DNA of 7,105 bases, taken from assembly GCA_964603915.1 (NCBI GenBank), contig CAZRWU010000161.1, forward strand, positions 1 through 7,105. Reading direction: 5' to 3'. Made by a program: the position numbers and the translations under genes. Under the pieces are notes generated by a model. That model was not told the DNA's origin. It did no database searches and worked only from the letters and a program-made list of their open reading frames with translations. The first letter of the stretch is position 1; the number at the start of each line of letters is the position of its first letter. The DNA is from REEP01 sp964603915 (GTDB taxonomy: Bacteria; Pseudomonadota; Alphaproteobacteria; Rhodospirillales; Defluviicoccaceae). Positions 1 to 7,105 of this stretch are shown here, piece after piece.

Positions 1-915
1 CGACCTCAACCGCCGCCGCGGGCTCAATATCTGCGCATGCTGTATGCGGAGATCGGCCGCGTCCTTAATCACATCTTCACTATCTGCGCGTTCGCGATGG
101 ACGTCGGCGCGATGACGCCGATGCTGTGGGGATTTGAAGAGCGCGAGCGGCTGATGGAATTTTGCGAGAGAGTCAGCGGCGCCCGGTTGCACATGAATTA
201 CTTCCGGCCCGGCGGCGTCTCCATGGACATGCCGTCCGGTCTTGCCGACGACATCTGGAAGTGGGCGGAGCAGTTCGAGAATTTTCTCGCGGATCTCGAG
301 GAACTGTTGACCGAGAACCGGATCTTCAAGCAGCGAACCGTCGATATCGGCGTCATTTCGGCGAGCGATGCGCTTGATTGGGGCTTCACCGGTCCCAATC
401 TGCGCGCCACCGGCATTCCATGGGATCTGAGGAAGGCGCAGCCTTACGAGGCCTACGACCAGGTCGAGTTCGACGTTCCCGTAGGCAAGCACGGCGACTG
501 TTACGACCGTTATGTCGTGCGCATGTTCGAGATCCGCGAGAGCGTCAAGATCATCAAGCAGTGCCTGCAGCGGATGCCGCAGGGACCGGTGCGCGTTGAC
601 GACAACAAGATCACGCCGCCGCCGCGCGCCGAAATGAAGCGATCGATGGAGGCGCTCATCCATCATTTCAAGCTCTACACCGAGGGCTTCCACGTGCCCA
701 AGGGCGAGACTTACACGGCGAGCGAGGCCCCGAAAGGGGAGTTTGCCGTGTTTCTGGTGTCGGATGGCACGAACAAGCCCTACCGGTGCAAGATCCGATC
801 GCCCGGCTTCGCCGCCCTCTCGGCGATGGACGTGCTCGCCAAGGGCCACATGCTCGCGGACGTCGTCGCCATTATCGGTTCCCTTGATATTGTCTTTGGC
901 GAGATCGATCGATGA
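1..915 (+). CDS. nuoD: NADH-quinone oxidoreductase subunit D (49-kDa subunit), 5' partial
   Basis: This is the C-terminal three quarters (304 codons visible) of the 49-kDa subunit, which with NuoB frames the quinone-reduction site in the peripheral arm of complex I. The family is usually about 400 residues, so roughly 90-100 N-terminal residues, including the quinone-site His/Tyr region, lie before the window. Recognisable blocks are PRAQYLRMLYAEIGR (bases 19-63), WGFEERERLMEF (127-162), YFRPGGV (199-219), WDLRKAQPYEAYDQVEFDVP (421-480), APKGEF (727-744), PYRCKIRSPGF (778-810) and the ending DIVFGEIDR before TGA at 913. The ATG at 37 is internal, because homology continues upstream of it, so the gene is open at the left edge. 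The first four codons (RPQP) do not fit the usual family pattern (see findings). The stop overlaps the nuoE start as ATGA. Identification is secure from family knowledge; the N-terminus is unseen. Confidence 0.97.
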   Translation, partial: RPQPPPRAQYLRMLYAEIGRVLNHIFTICAFAMDVGAMTPMLWGFEERERLMEFCERVSGARLHMNYFRPGGVSMDMPSGLADDIWKWAEQFENFLADLEELLTENRIFKQRTVDIGVISASDALDWGFTGPNLRATGIPWDLRKAQPYEAYDQVEFDVPVGKHGDCYDRYVVRMFEIRESVKIIKQCLQRMPQGPVRVDDNKITPPPRAEMKRSMEALIHHFKLYTEGFHVPKGETYTASEAPKGEFAVFLVSDGTNKPYRCKIRSPGFAALSAMDVLAKGHMLADVVAIIGSLDIVFGEIDR

Positions 916-1582
916 GTGAGCGTGATCGTGGCGAGGCCGTGCAAGCTGAGCGGGAATTCGCTTTTACCGAGGAGAACACCAAGCGCGCGCAGACGATCAT
1001 GGCGCGCTACCCGCCAGGCCGGCAGGCGAGCGCGGTGATGCCGCTGCTCGATCTGGCGCAGCGGCAGAATGGCGGCTGGTTGCCGCAAGCGGCGATCGAG
1101 TACGTCGCCGATTACCTGCAGATGCCCGCCATCCGGGTTTATGAAGTCGCGACGTTCTACACGATGTACAACCTGGAGCCGATCGGCCGGCATCATGTTC
1201 AGGTGTGCACGAACCTGCCCTGCATGCTGCGCGGGGCCGAGGATATTGTCAGGACCTGCCGCGAGACGTTGAACGTCAAGGTCGGCGGGACGACGGAGGA
1301 TGGACAGTTCACGCTCGATGAGGTTGAGTGCCTGGGTGCGTGTGTCAACGCGCCGATGATGCAGATCGGCGACGACTATTACGAGGATCTTTCGCCGGAG
1401 TCGACCAAGCGGATTCTTGGCGATCTGCAAGCCGGCGGGACGCCCAAGACCGGCTCGCAAACTGGGCGCCGCAGTTCCGAGCCGGCTGGCGGCCTGACCA
1501 GCCTGGCGAGGATGGTCGGCGGGCGGGAAACGGAAGACGGCGTCACAACGGGCGCCGCAACGGGCGGGGAGGGAGAGCATTG

Positions 1583-1583
<1 letters not shown>
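912..1583 (+). CDS. nuoE: NADH-quinone oxidoreductase subunit E (24-kDa, [2Fe-2S] N1a)
   Basis: This 223-residue thioredoxin-like ferredoxin subunit of the NADH dehydrogenase module carries cluster N1a next to NuoF. The N1a ligands are visible as C99-x4-C104 (CTNLPC) and C140-x3-C144 (CLGAC). Other family blocks are YPPGRQASAVMPLLDLAQ (residues 33-50), the helical GGW...YVADYL segment (54-69) and VYEVATFYTMYN (76-87). The ATG at 912 overlaps the nuoD stop (ATGA, 4 bp) and has a weak GGCGAG at 898-903, 8 nt upstream, so translational coupling is likely. After about residue 172 comes a Gly/Thr/Arg-rich tail of about 50 residues. It begins PKTGSQTGRRSSEPAGGLTSL, close to the tail I recall from mitochondrial NDUFV2, and ends in a low-complexity stretch. 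This makes the protein longer than E. coli NuoE (about 166 residues) but normal for alphaproteobacteria. The final codons overlap the nuoF start by one base. Confidence 0.98.
1570..1575 (+). promoter_or_regulatory. Shine-Dalgarno site of nuoF
   Basis: AGGGAG lies in a purine-rich run inside the end of nuoE, 7 nt before the ATG at 1583. It decides the nuoF start: the same frame stays open upstream to 1328, but only this ATG has a good ribosome site and gives the family N-terminus MLRDHDRIFTNIYG. Confidence 0.75.
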
Positions 1584-2873
<1,290 letters not shown>

Positions 2874-2875
<2 letters not shown>

Positions 2876-2878
2876 GGG
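2874..2878 (+). promoter_or_regulatory. Shine-Dalgarno site of nuoG
   Basis: GAGGG overlaps the nuoF stop codon and sits 5 nt before the ATG at 2884. It supports that start over the upstream open frame, which extends to 2194 but reads out of frame through nuoF. Confidence 0.6.
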
Positions 2879-2883
2879 CAAAG

Positions 2884-4965
2884 ATGCCGAAGCTCACCAT
2901 TGACGGCAAAGAGATCGAGGTCGATGCCGGCTTGACGGTTCTTCAAGCCTGCGAGCTGCTCGGGATTGAAATTCCGCGCTTTTGCTATCATGAGCGGCTG
3001 GCGATCGCCGGCAATTGCCGGATGTGCCTGGTCGCCATGGAAGGCACGCCCAAACCGGTCGCATCCTGCGCGATGCCCGCCGCAGAGGGCATGGTCATTC
3101 ACACCAACACCCCTGAAGTGCATCAGATGCGCAAGGGCGTAATGGAGTTCCTGCTGATCAATCATCCGCTCGATTGCCCGATTTGCGATCAGGGCGGCGA
3201 ATGCGATCTGCAGGATCAGGCGGTGGCCTACGGTCTCGATCGCAGCCGCTATTACGAGAACAAGCGCTCCGTGCGCGACAAGCACATGGGACCGCTGATC
3301 AAGACGTACATGACCCGCTGCATCCACTGCACGCGTTGCATCCGGTTTGCCGAGGACATAGCCGGCGTTCCTGCGCTTGGCGCCATCGGCCGCGGCGAGC
3401 AGATGGAGGTGACGACCTACCTCGATCGCGCCTTGACTTCGGAGTTGTCGGCGAACGTCATCGACCTCTGCCCGGTTGGAGCCTTGACGTCGAGGCCGTA
3501 TGCCTTCGTGGCGCGGCCATGGGAGTTGAAGAAGACCGAGAGCGTCGACGTCATGGACGCGGTCGGCTCCAACATCCGCGTCGATGCCCGCGGCGCCGAA
3601 GTGATGCGGGTGCTGCCGCGTCTGAACGAAGACATCAATGAGGAATGGATTTCCGATAAGACGCGCTACGCCTACGACGGGCTCAAGCGGCAACGCCTCG
3701 ACCGGCCGTATGTGAGGCGCGCCGGCCGGCTGCAGCCGGCAAGTTGGGGCGATGCTTTCGCGGCGATCGCCGAGCGGCTCTCCGGAACAGAGGCTAACCG
3801 CATCGCCGCCATCGCCGGCGATCTCGCCTGCTGCGAATCGATGGCGGCTCTGAAGGATCTGATGGCGGAGCTGGGCTCTCCCAACCTCGATTGCCGCCAG
3901 GCTGGCGCCTACCTCGAGCGGACGCCGCGCGCCTCCTATCTGTTCAACACGACCATTGCCGGCCTCGAAGCGGCGGACGCATGCCTTTTGATCGGGGCCA
4001 ATCCGCGCGTGGAGGCGGCGATCATCAACGCCCGCATCCGCAAGCGCTACCGCATGCGCGGGCGCTTCCCGATCGGCTTGATCGGGCCGGAGGTCGATTT
4101 GACCTATCGCCACGAGCATCTCGGCGATGGCCCGGCGGCGATCGGCCGTTTGCTCGCCGGCGATCACCCCTTTGCCGAAACGCTGAAGGCGGCCGAGCGG
4201 CCGATGTTGGTTCTCGGCATGGGCGCGCTCGTTCGCGCCGATGGGCCGGCGATATTGGCGGCGGCTCGGCAGCTTTGCGAGGCGTTCGGGATGGTCGACG
4301 AGGATGCCGGCTGGAATGGGTTCAACGTGCTGCACACGGCGGCTGCCCGCGTCGGCGGGATGGATCTTGGCTTCCTGCCGGGCGCGGGCGGACGCGATGT
4401 CCGCGGCATCCTGGACGGGGCGGCGAGCGGCGATATCGACGTCGTCTACCTGCTCGGCGCCGATGAGATCGAGACCAGCCGGCTGGACAAGGCCTTCGTC
4501 ATTTACCAAGGGCACATCGGCGATGCCGGCGCGCACTGCGCTGACGTGATCCTGCCGGGCGCGGCCTACACGGAAAAAAGCGCGACCTACGTCAACGCCG
4601 AAGGTCGTGTTCAGGTCGCGCGCCGCGCCGTGCAGCCGCCGGGACAGGCGAGGGAGGATTGGGCGATCGTCCGCGCCCTGGCCGAGGTTCTCGGCAAGCA
4701 TCTGCCTTACGATACGCTGGATCAGGTGCGCGAGCGGCTTGCGCGAGCCGGCGAGTGGTTTGGCGCCGTCGACGAGGTTGTCGCCGCCGAGTGGGGCGAG
4801 TTCGGCGCGCCGGGAGAATTGCGGGATGCGCCGTTCGCTCCCGTCATCAAGAACTTCTATCTGACCAACCCGATCTGTCGCGCCTCGGTCACCATGGCCG
4901 AATGCGTGGCGGCGTTTGGTGAACGGCCGACAAGAGCGGGGCCGAAGACGGGGACCCATGGTTGA
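2884..4965 (+). CDS. nuoG: NADH-quinone oxidoreductase subunit G (75-kDa, Fe-S clusters N1b, N4, N5)
   Basis: This 693-residue subunit is the main electron wire of the peripheral arm. The N-terminal 2Fe-2S ferredoxin domain (about 1-80) binds N1b through C34, C45, C48 and C62. The His/Cys motif HPLDCPICDQGGEC binds N5 through H94, C98, C101 and C107. N4 ligands are C146, C149, C152 (CIHCTRC) and C196 (DLCPVGAL). From about residue 218 follows a molybdopterin-oxidoreductase-like domain that has lost cofactor function in this family. Conserved blocks there are VGSNIRVDARGAEVMR (228-242), GANPRVEAAIINARIRK (371-387), LPGAAYTEKSATYVNAEGR (557-575) and NFYLTNPICRASVTMAECV (657-675). The four extra cysteines of cluster N7 (present in E. 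coli and Thermus) are absent: the region reads VMDAVGSN. Length and composition match alphaproteobacterial and mitochondrial 75-kDa proteins. The gene overlaps nuoH by 8 bp. Confidence 0.99.
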   Translation: MPKLTIDGKEIEVDAGLTVLQACELLGIEIPRFCYHERLAIAGNCRMCLVAMEGTPKPVASCAMPAAEGMVIHTNTPEVHQMRKGVMEFLLINHPLDCPICDQGGECDLQDQAVAYGLDRSRYYENKRSVRDKHMGPLIKTYMTRCIHCTRCIRFAEDIAGVPALGAIGRGEQMEVTTYLDRALTSELSANVIDLCPVGALTSRPYAFVARPWELKKTESVDVMDAVGSNIRVDARGAEVMRVLPRLNEDINEEWISDKTRYAYDGLKRQRLDRPYVRRAGRLQPASWGDAFAAIAERLSGTEANRIAAIAGDLACCESMAALKDLMAELGSPNLDCRQAGAYLERTPRASYLFNTTIAGLEAADACLLIGANPRVEAAIINARIRKRYRMRGRFPIGLIGPEVDLTYRHEHLGDGPAAIGRLLAGDHPFAETLKAAERPMLVLGMGALVRADGPAILAAARQLCEAFGMVDEDAGWNGFNVLHTAAARVGGMDLGFLPGAGGRDVRGILDGAASGDIDVVYLLGADEIETSRLDKAFVIYQGHIGDAGAHCADVILPGAAYTEKSATYVNAEGRVQVARRAVQPPGQAREDWAIVRALAEVLGKHLPYDTLDQVRERLARAGEWFGAVDEVVAAEWGEFGAPGELRDAPFAPVIKNFYLTNPICRASVTMAECVAAFGERPTRAGPKTGTHG

Positions 4966-5992
4966 ACTCTGGACGGACTACGGCTGGCCGGCGGCATGGA
5001 CGGTCATCAAGATCCTGATCATCGTTCTGCCGCTCTTGCTGGCGGTTGCTTATCTGACCTATTTCGAGCGCAAGGTGATTGGCGCGATGCAACTGCGCAA
5101 GGGGCCGAACGTGGTCGGTCCGCTTGGCCTGCTTCAGCCGATTGCCGACGGCATGAAGCTGTTTTTCAAGGAAACCATCGTTCCGAGCAACGCCAACCGG
5201 GGCATTTTCGTCATCGCGCCGATGATCACTTTCATCCTCGCGCTGGTTGCCTGGGCGGTGATTCCGTTCGGGCCGGGGCTGGTTCTTGCCGACATCAACG
5301 TCGGCATTCTGTTCCTGTTTGGAATTTCCTCTCTCGGCGTCTATGGCATCATCATGGCCGGGTGGGCGAGCAATTCGAAGTATGCGTTTCTCGGCGCCAT
5401 GCGCTCGGCCGCGCAGATGGTTTCCTACGAGGTCTCGATCGGCTTCGTCATCATCACGGTATTGCTGTGCGTCGGCTCGCTCAACCTTTCCGATATCGTC
5501 CTGGCGCAACAAGGCGACTGGGGCCTGCTCAACTGGTTCGTGTTCCCGTTGCTGCCGATGGCGGTGATTTTCTTCATTTCGAGCCTGGCCGAGACGAATC
5601 GCCACCCGTTCGATCTTCCCGAAGCGGAAGCGGAGTTGGTCGCGGGCTATAACGTCGAATATTCGTCGATGGCGTTCGCACTGTTCTTCCTCGGCGAATA
5701 CGCCAACATGATTCTGATGTCGGGCATGACGAGCGTGCTGTTCCTCGGCGGATGGCTGCCGCCCTTCAACGTGGCGCCTTTCACATGGGTGCCGGGGCCG
5801 GTGTGGTTCGCCCTCAAGATCGCGGCGTGTCTGTTCGTGTTCGTCTGGGTGCGCGCGACGCTGCCGCGCTATCGGTACGATCAGTTGATGCGCCTGGGCT
5901 GGAAGGTTTTCTTGCCGATCTCTCTTGCCGCCGTCGTCATCGTTGCCGGGGTCCTTGTCACGTTCGGATGGACGCCCACGCCGCCGCGATGA
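4958..5992 (+). CDS. nuoH: NADH-quinone oxidoreductase subunit H (ND1 homologue)
   Basis: This 344-residue integral membrane subunit forms the quinone-access tunnel at the junction of the two arms. About eight hydrophobic segments can be seen, near residues 14-34, 83-104, 113-136, 158-180, 192-211, 238-265, 282-300 and 317-337, as expected for ND1. Signature regions are LTYFERKVIGAMQLRKGPN (33-51, with conserved E37), SNSKYAFLGAMRSAAQMVSY (138-157) and the acidic loop AETNRHPFDLPEAEAELVAG (211-230), whose carboxylates are implicated in coupling. The ATG at 4958 lies inside the end of nuoG. An in-frame ATG at 4916 would add 14 charged residues (MVNGRQERGRRRGP) that do not look like the family N-terminus, so the shorter form is preferred. 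The ribosome site is weak (GGGGA at 4950-4954, only 3 nt away), so expression probably depends on coupling to nuoG. It is followed by a 65-nt gap. Confidence 0.98.
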   Translation: MVELWTDYGWPAAWTVIKILIIVLPLLLAVAYLTYFERKVIGAMQLRKGPNVVGPLGLLQPIADGMKLFFKETIVPSNANRGIFVIAPMITFILALVAWAVIPFGPGLVLADINVGILFLFGISSLGVYGIIMAGWASNSKYAFLGAMRSAAQMVSYEVSIGFVIITVLLCVGSLNLSDIVLAQQGDWGLLNWFVFPLLPMAVIFFISSLAETNRHPFDLPEAEAELVAGYNVEYSSMAFALFFLGEYANMILMSGMTSVLFLGGWLPPFNVAPFTWVPGPVWFALKIAACLFVFVWVRATLPRYRYDQLMRLGWKVFLPISLAAVVIVAGVLVTFGWTPTPPR

Positions 5993-6008
5993 GGCATGGG
6001 GGCGTGCC
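5993..6008 (+). other. small GC-rich hairpin just after the nuoH stop
   Basis: GGCATG (5993-5998) can pair with CGTGCC (6003-6008), five Watson-Crick pairs and one G-U wobble, around a GGGG loop. It begins directly after the nuoH stop. No T-run follows, so it is not a standard intrinsic terminator. It could be an mRNA processing or stabilising element, or chance in GC-rich DNA. Confidence 0.3.
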
Positions 6009-6042
6009 AGGAAACTTGATCTTCAGAAGACAGACAAAGCGC

Positions 6043-6048
6043 TAAGGA
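6043..6048 (+). promoter_or_regulatory. Shine-Dalgarno site of nuoI
   Basis: TAAGGA lies 9 nt before the ATG at 6058 and is one of the clearest ribosome sites in the window. It fits independent initiation of nuoI, which, unlike the upstream genes, does not overlap its predecessor. Confidence 0.75.
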
Positions 6049-6057
6049 AACGGGACC

Positions 6058-6546
6058 ATGAGTTTTATCGCGCGGGGCGCTCGAACGATTTTCCTTGGGG
6101 AGTTGGTTTCGGGACTGGCGCTGACCTTGCGCTACATGTTCAAGCCCAAGGTTACGCTCAACTACCCCTACGAAAAGGGTCCGCTCAGCCCGCGGTTTCG
6201 CGGTGAGCACGTCTTGCGGCGCTACCCCAACGGGGAGGAGCGGTGTATCGCGTGCAAGCTATGCGAAGCCGTGTGCCCGGCGTTGGCGATCACGATCGAG
6301 GCCGAGCCCCGCGCCGACGGCAGCCGGCGGACGACCCGGTACGACATTGACATGCTCAAGTGCATCTACTGCGGCTATTGCCAGGAAGCCTGTCCGGTGG
6401 ACGCCATCGTCGAGGGGCCGAACTTCGAATTCGCGACCGAAACCCGCGAGGAATTGCTTTACGATAAGGAAAAGCTTCTGGCCAACGGCGATCGCTGGGA
6501 GACGGAGATCGCCGCCAATCTCGCCAGGGAAGCACCTTACCGCTGA
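6058..6546 (+). CDS. nuoI: NADH-quinone oxidoreductase subunit I (TYKY, two [4Fe-4S] clusters N6a/N6b)
   Basis: This 162-residue ferredoxin-type subunit relays electrons from NuoG clusters to N2 in NuoB, close to the membrane surface. Two classic 2[4Fe-4S] motifs are present: CIACKLCEAVCPA with C63, C66, C69 and C73, and CIYCGYCQEACPVDA with C102, C105, C108 and C112. The N-terminal residues 1-28 form an amphipathic or hydrophobic helix (ARTIFLGELVSGLALTLRYMF region) that lies along the membrane in known structures, followed by the conserved YPYEKGPLSPRFRGEH stretch (36-51). The C-terminus has the usual acidic EELLYDKEKLLANGDRWE block (131-148). Length matches alphaproteobacterial NuoI. The gene stands between a 65-nt and a 105-nt gap, and the second gap holds possible regulatory structure. 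Confidence 0.99.
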   Translation: MSFIARGARTIFLGELVSGLALTLRYMFKPKVTLNYPYEKGPLSPRFRGEHVLRRYPNGEERCIACKLCEAVCPALAITIEAEPRADGSRRTTRYDIDMLKCIYCGYCQEACPVDAIVEGPNFEFATETREELLYDKEKLLANGDRWETEIAANLAREAPYR

Positions 6547-6563
6547 TCGCGGCCTCTCCCCTA

Positions 6564-6592
6564 TTGAGATTCCGGAAAAGGGACGTTATGAA
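6564..6592 (+). promoter_or_regulatory. candidate sigma70-type internal promoter upstream of nuoJ
   Basis: TTGAGA (6564-6569, 5 of 6 to TTGACA) and TATGAA (6587-6592, 4 of 6 to TATAAT) are separated by exactly 17 nt. Transcription would begin near 6599-6600, leaving a leader of about 52 nt before the nuoJ ATG. The match is seen directly; function is inferred. The 105-nt gap in an otherwise tight operon makes it plausible, and the -10 box overlaps a perfect inverted repeat. Confidence 0.3.
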
Positions 6593-6597
6593 CGTCC
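6581..6597. repeat. perfect 7-bp inverted repeat in the nuoI-nuoJ gap
   Basis: GGACGTT (6581-6587) is followed by ATG and its exact reverse complement AACGTCC (6591-6597). As DNA it is a compact dyad that could bind a dimeric regulator. As RNA it could form a short hairpin (6-7 pairs, tight loop). No T-run follows, so a rho-independent terminator is unlikely. The repeat is directly visible; its role is unknown. Confidence 0.6.
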
Positions 6598-6651
6598 GTC
6601 ACTGCACAAACGTGGCGTAAGCGCACCTGTCAGGATCTGTTGCACACGGCG

Positions 6652-7105
6652 ATGGTTATACAAGCACTCGTGTTTTACTTGTTTGCAACCGTGACCGTTG
6701 TGGCGGCGGCGCTGGTTGTATCCGTGCGCAACCCCGTTCATTCTGTGCTGTTTCTGATCTTGACGTTTTTCAATACCGCTGGACTGTTTATTCTGATCGG
6801 CGCTGAATTCTTGGCAATGATCCTCGTTGTCGTCTATGTCGGCGCTGTCGCGGTTCTGTTTCTTTTTGTCGTGATGATGCTCGACTTCACCGTAACGGAC
6901 TTCAAGCGCGGGCTGAGGCGTTATTTGCCCATCGGCGGCCTTGTCGGCGCGGTGCTTCTCGGGGAACTATTGTTCATCGCCGTCGGCTGGTCCCTCGATC
7001 CCGGCGCATTCGAGCGGGTGGCGGCGCCCAAGACCTTGCTGGCGCAGTTGACCAACACCGAGGCGCTCGGGCGCTTGATCTATACCGAATACCTGTATGC
7101 CTTTC
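6652..7105 (+). CDS. nuoJ: NADH-quinone oxidoreductase subunit J (ND6 homologue), 3' partial
   Basis: Reading from the ATG at 6652 gives 151 residues with no stop before the window ends. The family is usually about 200 residues, so roughly 50 are missing. It is a membrane-arm subunit next to NuoH and NuoK. Its third transmembrane helix is a flexible coupling element. Hydrophobic segments are near residues 3-24, 31-51, 54-77 and 93-112. The hallmark is AEFLAMILVVVYVGAVAVLF (51-70) followed by LFVVMML, the ND6 TM3 region. The start is supported by the family-like N-terminus (MVIQALVFYLFATVTVVAAA), but there is no convincing Shine-Dalgarno: AGGA at 6632-6635 is 16 nt away. An in-frame TTG at 6640 is closer to it but would add only four atypical residues. 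The preceding 105 nt contain the promoter and dyad candidates. Confidence 0.97.
   Translation, partial: MVIQALVFYLFATVTVVAAALVVSVRNPVHSVLFLILTFFNTAGLFILIGAEFLAMILVVVYVGAVAVLFLFVVMMLDFTVTDFKRGLRRYLPIGGLVGAVLLGELLFIAVGWSLDPGAFERVAAPKTLLAQLTNTEALGRLIYTEYLYAF

Noticed and set aside
1460..1476. Short inverted repeat AACTG...CAGTT in the nuoE tail
   Set aside because: A 5-bp stem in coding, GC-rich sequence is expected by chance.
780..1580. A 266-codon minus-strand open frame opposite nuoD/nuoE
   Set aside because: It spans two certain + strand genes and its product shows no domain pattern.
1328..1582. Upstream extension of the nuoF frame
   Set aside because: It reads out of frame through the conserved NuoE cysteine region, and the ribosome site and family N-terminus both support the ATG at 1583.
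6581..6605. Intrinsic terminator between nuoI and nuoJ
   Set aside because: The inverted repeat is followed by GTCACTGCAC, not a T-run, and nuoJ continues the same conserved operon order.

Overview
The window is a contiguous segment of a bacterial nuo operon, encoding the proton-pumping NADH:quinone oxidoreductase (respiratory complex I). All genes lie on the + strand in the canonical order nuoD (5'-truncated by the window edge), nuoE, nuoF, nuoG, nuoH, nuoI, nuoJ (3'-truncated by the window edge). Every complete gene is intact, with its metal- or cofactor-binding motifs visible, so this looks like a functional housekeeping complex I locus and not a defence, mobile or accessory region.

The organism is most likely a high-GC alphaproteobacterium, possibly Rhodospirillales-like; the genus cannot be fixed from this window. 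Three things support this: nuoC and nuoD appear not to be fused as they are in E. coli (NuoD reads like the separate type, although its N-terminus is off-window); NuoG lacks the extra N7 iron-sulfur cluster, as mitochondrial and alphaproteobacterial homologues do; and the NuoE C-terminal tail carries an EPAGGLTSL motif that I recall from mitochondrial 24-kDa subunits.

Layout: bases 1-4965 hold the peripheral-arm genes nuoD-E-F-G, packed with 4-bp (D/E) and 1-bp (E/F) overlaps and an 8-nt gap (F/G), which implies translational coupling. nuoG overlaps nuoH by 8 bp. Spacing then relaxes: 65 nt between nuoH and nuoI (containing a small GC-rich hairpin) and 105 nt between nuoI and nuoJ. The second gap is the most interesting non-coding part. 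It holds a perfect 7-bp inverted repeat superimposed on a sigma70-like TTGAGA-N17-TATGAA promoter candidate, and also a 10-codon mini reading frame that is an alternative explanation.

How the genes work together: NuoE and NuoF form the NADH dehydrogenase module (FMN, N3 and N1a). NuoG carries electrons through N1b, N4 and N5. NuoI (N6a/N6b) passes them towards the quinone site formed by NuoD, NuoB and NuoH. NuoH and NuoJ belong to the membrane arm that couples quinone reduction to proton translocation. There are no RNA genes, CRISPR arrays, insertion sequences or clear terminators, and I found no evidence for a previously undescribed system.
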